This document shows positions 61,845 to 64,000 of a DNA stretch of 64,000 nt, piece after piece. The DNA comes from Acidobacteriota bacterium (GTDB lineage Bacteria > Acidobacteriota > Blastocatellia > UBA7656). Within the stretch, counting starts at the first letter, position 1, and every line of letters begins with the position of its first letter. The position numbers and the translations under genes were made by a program. Below the pieces are notes generated by a model. It was not told the DNA's origin, did no database searches, and saw only the letters and a program-made list of their open reading frames with translations. The DNA lies in NCBI GenBank assembly GCA_038040445.1, contig JBBPIG010000005.1, forward strand, positions 223,447 to 287,446, given 5' to 3'.

Positions 61845-61967
61845 ATGGAAGGTCCCGCACGCGGATGTCTCGCCGGGTTGATCTCTTGGAAGCTCGGCGG
61901 CGGCATATTCTCCACGATCATCGTATTCATCATCGTGTTTTGGCTGCTCGGTCACTTGCATTGCTAG
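61845..61967 (+). CDS. 40-residue membrane protein in the stress cluster
   Basis: A short frame after TAGGAG (61831-61836): a polar start, a GLISWKLGGG segment, one hydrophobic helix (IFSTIIVFIIVFWLLG) and a Cys/His end (HLHC). I recall similar tiny proteins beside stress genes but cannot name a family. Confidence 0.6.
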   Translation: MEGPARGCLAGLISWKLGGGIFSTIIVFIIVFWLLGHLHC

Positions 61968-62145
61968 TCGCAATTGGTTCGACACCGCCGAAGGTGACGG
62001 AGCCACAATGGACCGACGACGGGTGACACAGAAGTCGATGCAAGGCTTCCTGAGTACACCCTTCAATCTGAATAGTCTCTTTGGGATTATTCTTACGTTA
62101 CTAACTTACTAACAAGAGCAGGAGCTCGAACAAGGGGAAATTCAT

Positions 62146-62685
62146 ATGGAAGATTCGAAAGCTACACGAGAGCGCTCAAGGGTTGTGACTGGAATGTTCA
62201 AAGATCGAGAGAGCGCGGAACGCGCATATCAATCAGTCACTGACCGCGGTTACAAGACGGAAGACGTGAACTTGCTGATGTCCGACGACACTCGCAAGAA
62301 GCATTTCACAACCGAAGACGGACCGGACACGGACCTTGGCAACAAAGCCCTCAAGGGCGTGGGCACCGGCTCAGCAATTGGCGGAACAGTGGGCGCGATC
62401 CTGGCTTTGATCGGGGCTGCTGTGACGCTGGCCATTCCGGGACTCAACATCATTGCGGCGGGACCTATCGTAGCGGCGTTGACGGGAGCAGGCGCAGGAG
62501 GAATAGCCGGAGGCCTAATCGGCGGGCTCGTTGGATGGGGAATTCCTGAGGAACGCGCCAAAGCATACGAGTCGGGTCTTAAGGAAGGCGGCATCGTGAT
62601 GGGAGTCAATCCGCGCAACGATGCGGACGCGGAGTACTTCGAACAGGAGTGGAAGAAAAACCGCGGTGAACAGATTTATCGCTAA
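62146..62685 (+). CDS. general stress protein (YflT/DUF1269-like) with glycine-rich core
   Basis: The 179-residue protein has an N-terminal ferredoxin-like fold (VVTGMFKDRESAERAYQSV, GYKTEDVNLLM), a Gly/Ala-rich hydrophobic core of about 75 residues (GTGSAIGGTVGAILALIGAA, then GAGAGGIAGGLIGGLVG), and a C-terminal strand (LKEGGIVMGVNPR). This is the general-stress-protein-17M/DUF1269-like layout. Role: stress-induced, membrane-associated; mechanism unknown. A hairpin terminator follows. Confidence 0.82.
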   Translation: MEDSKATRERSRVVTGMFKDRESAERAYQSVTDRGYKTEDVNLLMSDDTRKKHFTTEDGPDTDLGNKALKGVGTGSAIGGTVGAILALIGAAVTLAIPGLNIIAAGPIVAALTGAGAGGIAGGLIGGLVGWGIPEERAKAYESGLKEGGIVMGVNPRNDADAEYFEQEWKKNRGEQIYR

Positions 62686-62703
62686 TCTTTCCCTGGCAAG
62701 TAT

Positions 62704-62746
62704 GAGTACGGGAGGTGTCTTGGACACAGCAGGCCCTCTCGTACTC
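62704..62746. terminator. rho-independent-type hairpin after the general stress gene
   Basis: GAGTACGGGAGG (62704-62715) pairs with CCTCTCGTACTC (62735-62746), one wobble in 12. A TGTC/GACA pair sits inside the loop. CTGTTTCC follows. Confidence 0.65.
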
Positions 62747-62856
62747 CTGTTTCCTCGCAAAGCGGCAACAGCCTGCGCGTCGACACTTTACCGAGGAAAT
62801 GGGACAAAGAGGCGAAGGTGGAATGTGGGAGGCTGAGGCAAGAAGTGGAGAACTCT

Positions 62857-64000
62857 ATGAGAAAAGCGAAGAGCAAGCAGGTTAAGGCTGACGGGCAGAG
62901 GGCAAACAAAACAGCCAATCGAGCAAAGAATGTTGGATCCCGTGCGAACGACGACGTTAAGCTGGATGATCTAGCAAGAAACACCGAAGACGCCGCCGGA
63001 GAATATCTCACGACCAATCAGGGCGTTCGGATCAACGACAATCAGAATTCGCTAAAAGCAGGTGATCGAGGGGCGACCCTGCTTGAGGATTTTATTCTCC
63101 GCGAGAAGATCACTCACTTCGATCACGAGCGAATTCCCGAACGAGTCGTGCACGCCCGTGGTTCAGCGGCCCATGGGTACTTTCAGGTCTATAAGTCGAT
63201 GGCTCGTTATACAAAAGCTGGGTTTCTTCAGGACCCATCCGTCAAAACGCCGGTGTTCGTGCGTTTTTCGACGGTCGCTGGTTCGCGAGGATCAAGCGAC
63301 CTCGCTCGTGACGTGCGCGGGTTCGCCGTCAAGTTCTATACGCAGGAAGGAAACCACGATCTTGTCGGGAATAACATGCCGGTCTTTTTCATTCAGGATG
63401 CAATTAAGTTTCCCGACCTGATCCACGCAGTCAAACCGGAACCGCACAATGAAATTCCGCAAGCTGCCTCGGCCCATGACACGTTCTGGGATTTTATTTC
63501 GCTGATGCCGGAATCGATGCACATGGTCATGTGGGTGATGTCGGATCGCGCAATTCCCAGAAGCCTCCGAATGATGGAGGGGTTCGGGGTTCATACGTTT
63601 CGGTTTATCAATGACCAGGGCAAGGCGCGTTTCGTAAAGTTTCATTGGAAACCGCTGCTCGGCATGCACTCCGTTGTATGGGATGAGGCGCAGAAGATAT
63701 CCGGCAAAGATTCTGACTTTCATCGTCGCGATCTTTGGGAGGCCATTGAAAACGGCGACTATCCCGAATGGGAGTTTGGCGTTCAGATCGTCGAGGAAAA
63801 AGATGAGGACCGTTTCGCTTTCGATCTTCTTGATCCGACGAAACTCATCCCTGAAGAGATTGTCCCGGTGCGACTGATCGGCAAGATGACGCTCAATCGC
63901 AATCCTGAAAACTTCTTCGCAGAGACGGAGCAAGTTGCTTTTCACGCGGGCAACATTGTGCCTGGAATTGACTTTACTAACGACCCGCTGCTTCAAGGAC
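62857..64000 (+). CDS. katE: KatE-type catalase, 3' end outside the window
   Basis: Catalases convert hydrogen peroxide to water and oxygen. The frame from ATG 62857 (GTGGAG upstream) runs open for 381 codons to the window edge. A basic N-terminal extension of about 75 residues precedes the core. The catalase core shows [14 protein letters not shown] with the catalytic His, [25 protein letters not shown] with the distal Asn, and [18 protein letters not shown]. The extension points to the large-subunit KatE/HPII class. The start falls after a terminator, so it is its own transcript. The proximal Tyr lies outside the window. Confidence 0.93.
   Translation, partial: MRKAKSKQVKADGQRANKTANRAKNVGSRANDDVKLDDLARNTEDAAGEYLTTNQGVRINDNQNSLKAGDRGATLLEDFILREKITHFDHERIPERVVHARGSAAHGYFQVYKSMARYTKAGFLQDPSVKTPVFVRFSTVAGSRGSSDLARDVRGFAVKFYTQEGNHDLVGNNMPVFFIQDAIKFPDLIHAVKPEPHNEIPQAASAHDTFWDFISLMPESMHMVMWVMSDRAIPRSLRMMEGFGVHTFRFINDQGKARFVKFHWKPLLGMHSVVWDEAQKISGKDSDFHRRDLWEAIENGDYPEWEFGVQIVEEKDEDRFAFDLLDPTKLIPEEIVPVRLIGKMTLNRNPENFFAETEQVAFHAGNIVPGIDFTNDPLLQG

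Noticed and set aside
63292..63996. A 234-residue minus-strand ORF
   Set aside because: Antisense to the catalase frame, which carries the catalytic motifs.

Overview
This window reads as an integrated conjugative or plasmid-derived element (about 1-55,050) next to a block of ordinary chromosomal stress genes (about 55,150-64,000). Fnr/Crp-type regulators, ElaB/YqjE/YqjK-like envelope proteins, BON, hemerythrin and general-stress proteins and a large KatE-type catalase suggest a free-living Gram-negative soil bacterium. An acidobacterial (Blastocatellia-like) host is my best guess, but that is inference only. I see no integrase, relaxase, tRNA or CRISPR array in the window, so neither element end is proven and a plasmid cannot be excluded.

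Layout. 1-3,407 (minus): VirB4 ATPase (runs off the left edge), VirB3-like and VirB2-like genes. 3,695-4,339: VirB1-type lytic transglycosylase. 4,738-9,992: a two-gene cargo module (Ser/Thr kinase-SF1 helicase fusion plus PLD-family protein), flanked on both sides by the same three-unit, 21-bp-period repeat. 10,335-18,638: VirB8, VirB9, VirB10, a MoxR-like AAA ATPase, VirD4/TraG and small membrane accessory proteins. 18,653-21,441 (minus): an SDR/DUF2867 protein, a PIN toxin-antitoxin pair and an unknown protein. 21,638-22,224: a decayed winged-helix fragment, short repeats and a large inverted repeat. 22,297-25,143: a plasmid leading-region-like set (ArdC antirestriction protein, SSB, hairpins, RepB-type primase). 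25,254-28,738: an AAA ATPase/subtilase pair matching IetAS. 29,085-49,682 (minus): a 20-kb defence operon. 50,164-55,035: a small plasmid protein and a strawberry-notch helicase/methylase. 55,159-64,000: regulators, envelope/stress genes and catalase.

The central find is the minus-strand operon 49,682 to 31,458, probably to 29,085. Its SNF2 helicase (DUF3883 tail), DUF1156 DNA methylase and DUF499 ATPase match the helicase-methylase-ATPase (Hma-like) defence class. Five further genes sit inside it: a GHKL/sacsin-like ATPase, a protein that looks like a sliding-clamp fold, a degenerate-PLD protein, a DUF262 nuclease-family protein and a HEPN protein. Most junctions are 4-nt overlaps or gaps under 60 nt, so these look like one system rather than chance neighbours. 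A membrane-anchored HerA-type ATPase follows.

How it fits together: the type IV secretion genes would move the element. ArdC, SSB and the primase would protect and convert incoming single-stranded DNA. The kinase-helicase/PLD pair, IetAS, the PIN module and the Hma-like operon would act as defence or stability cargo. Coordinates and start codons below were chosen from ribosome binding sites where those were visible.
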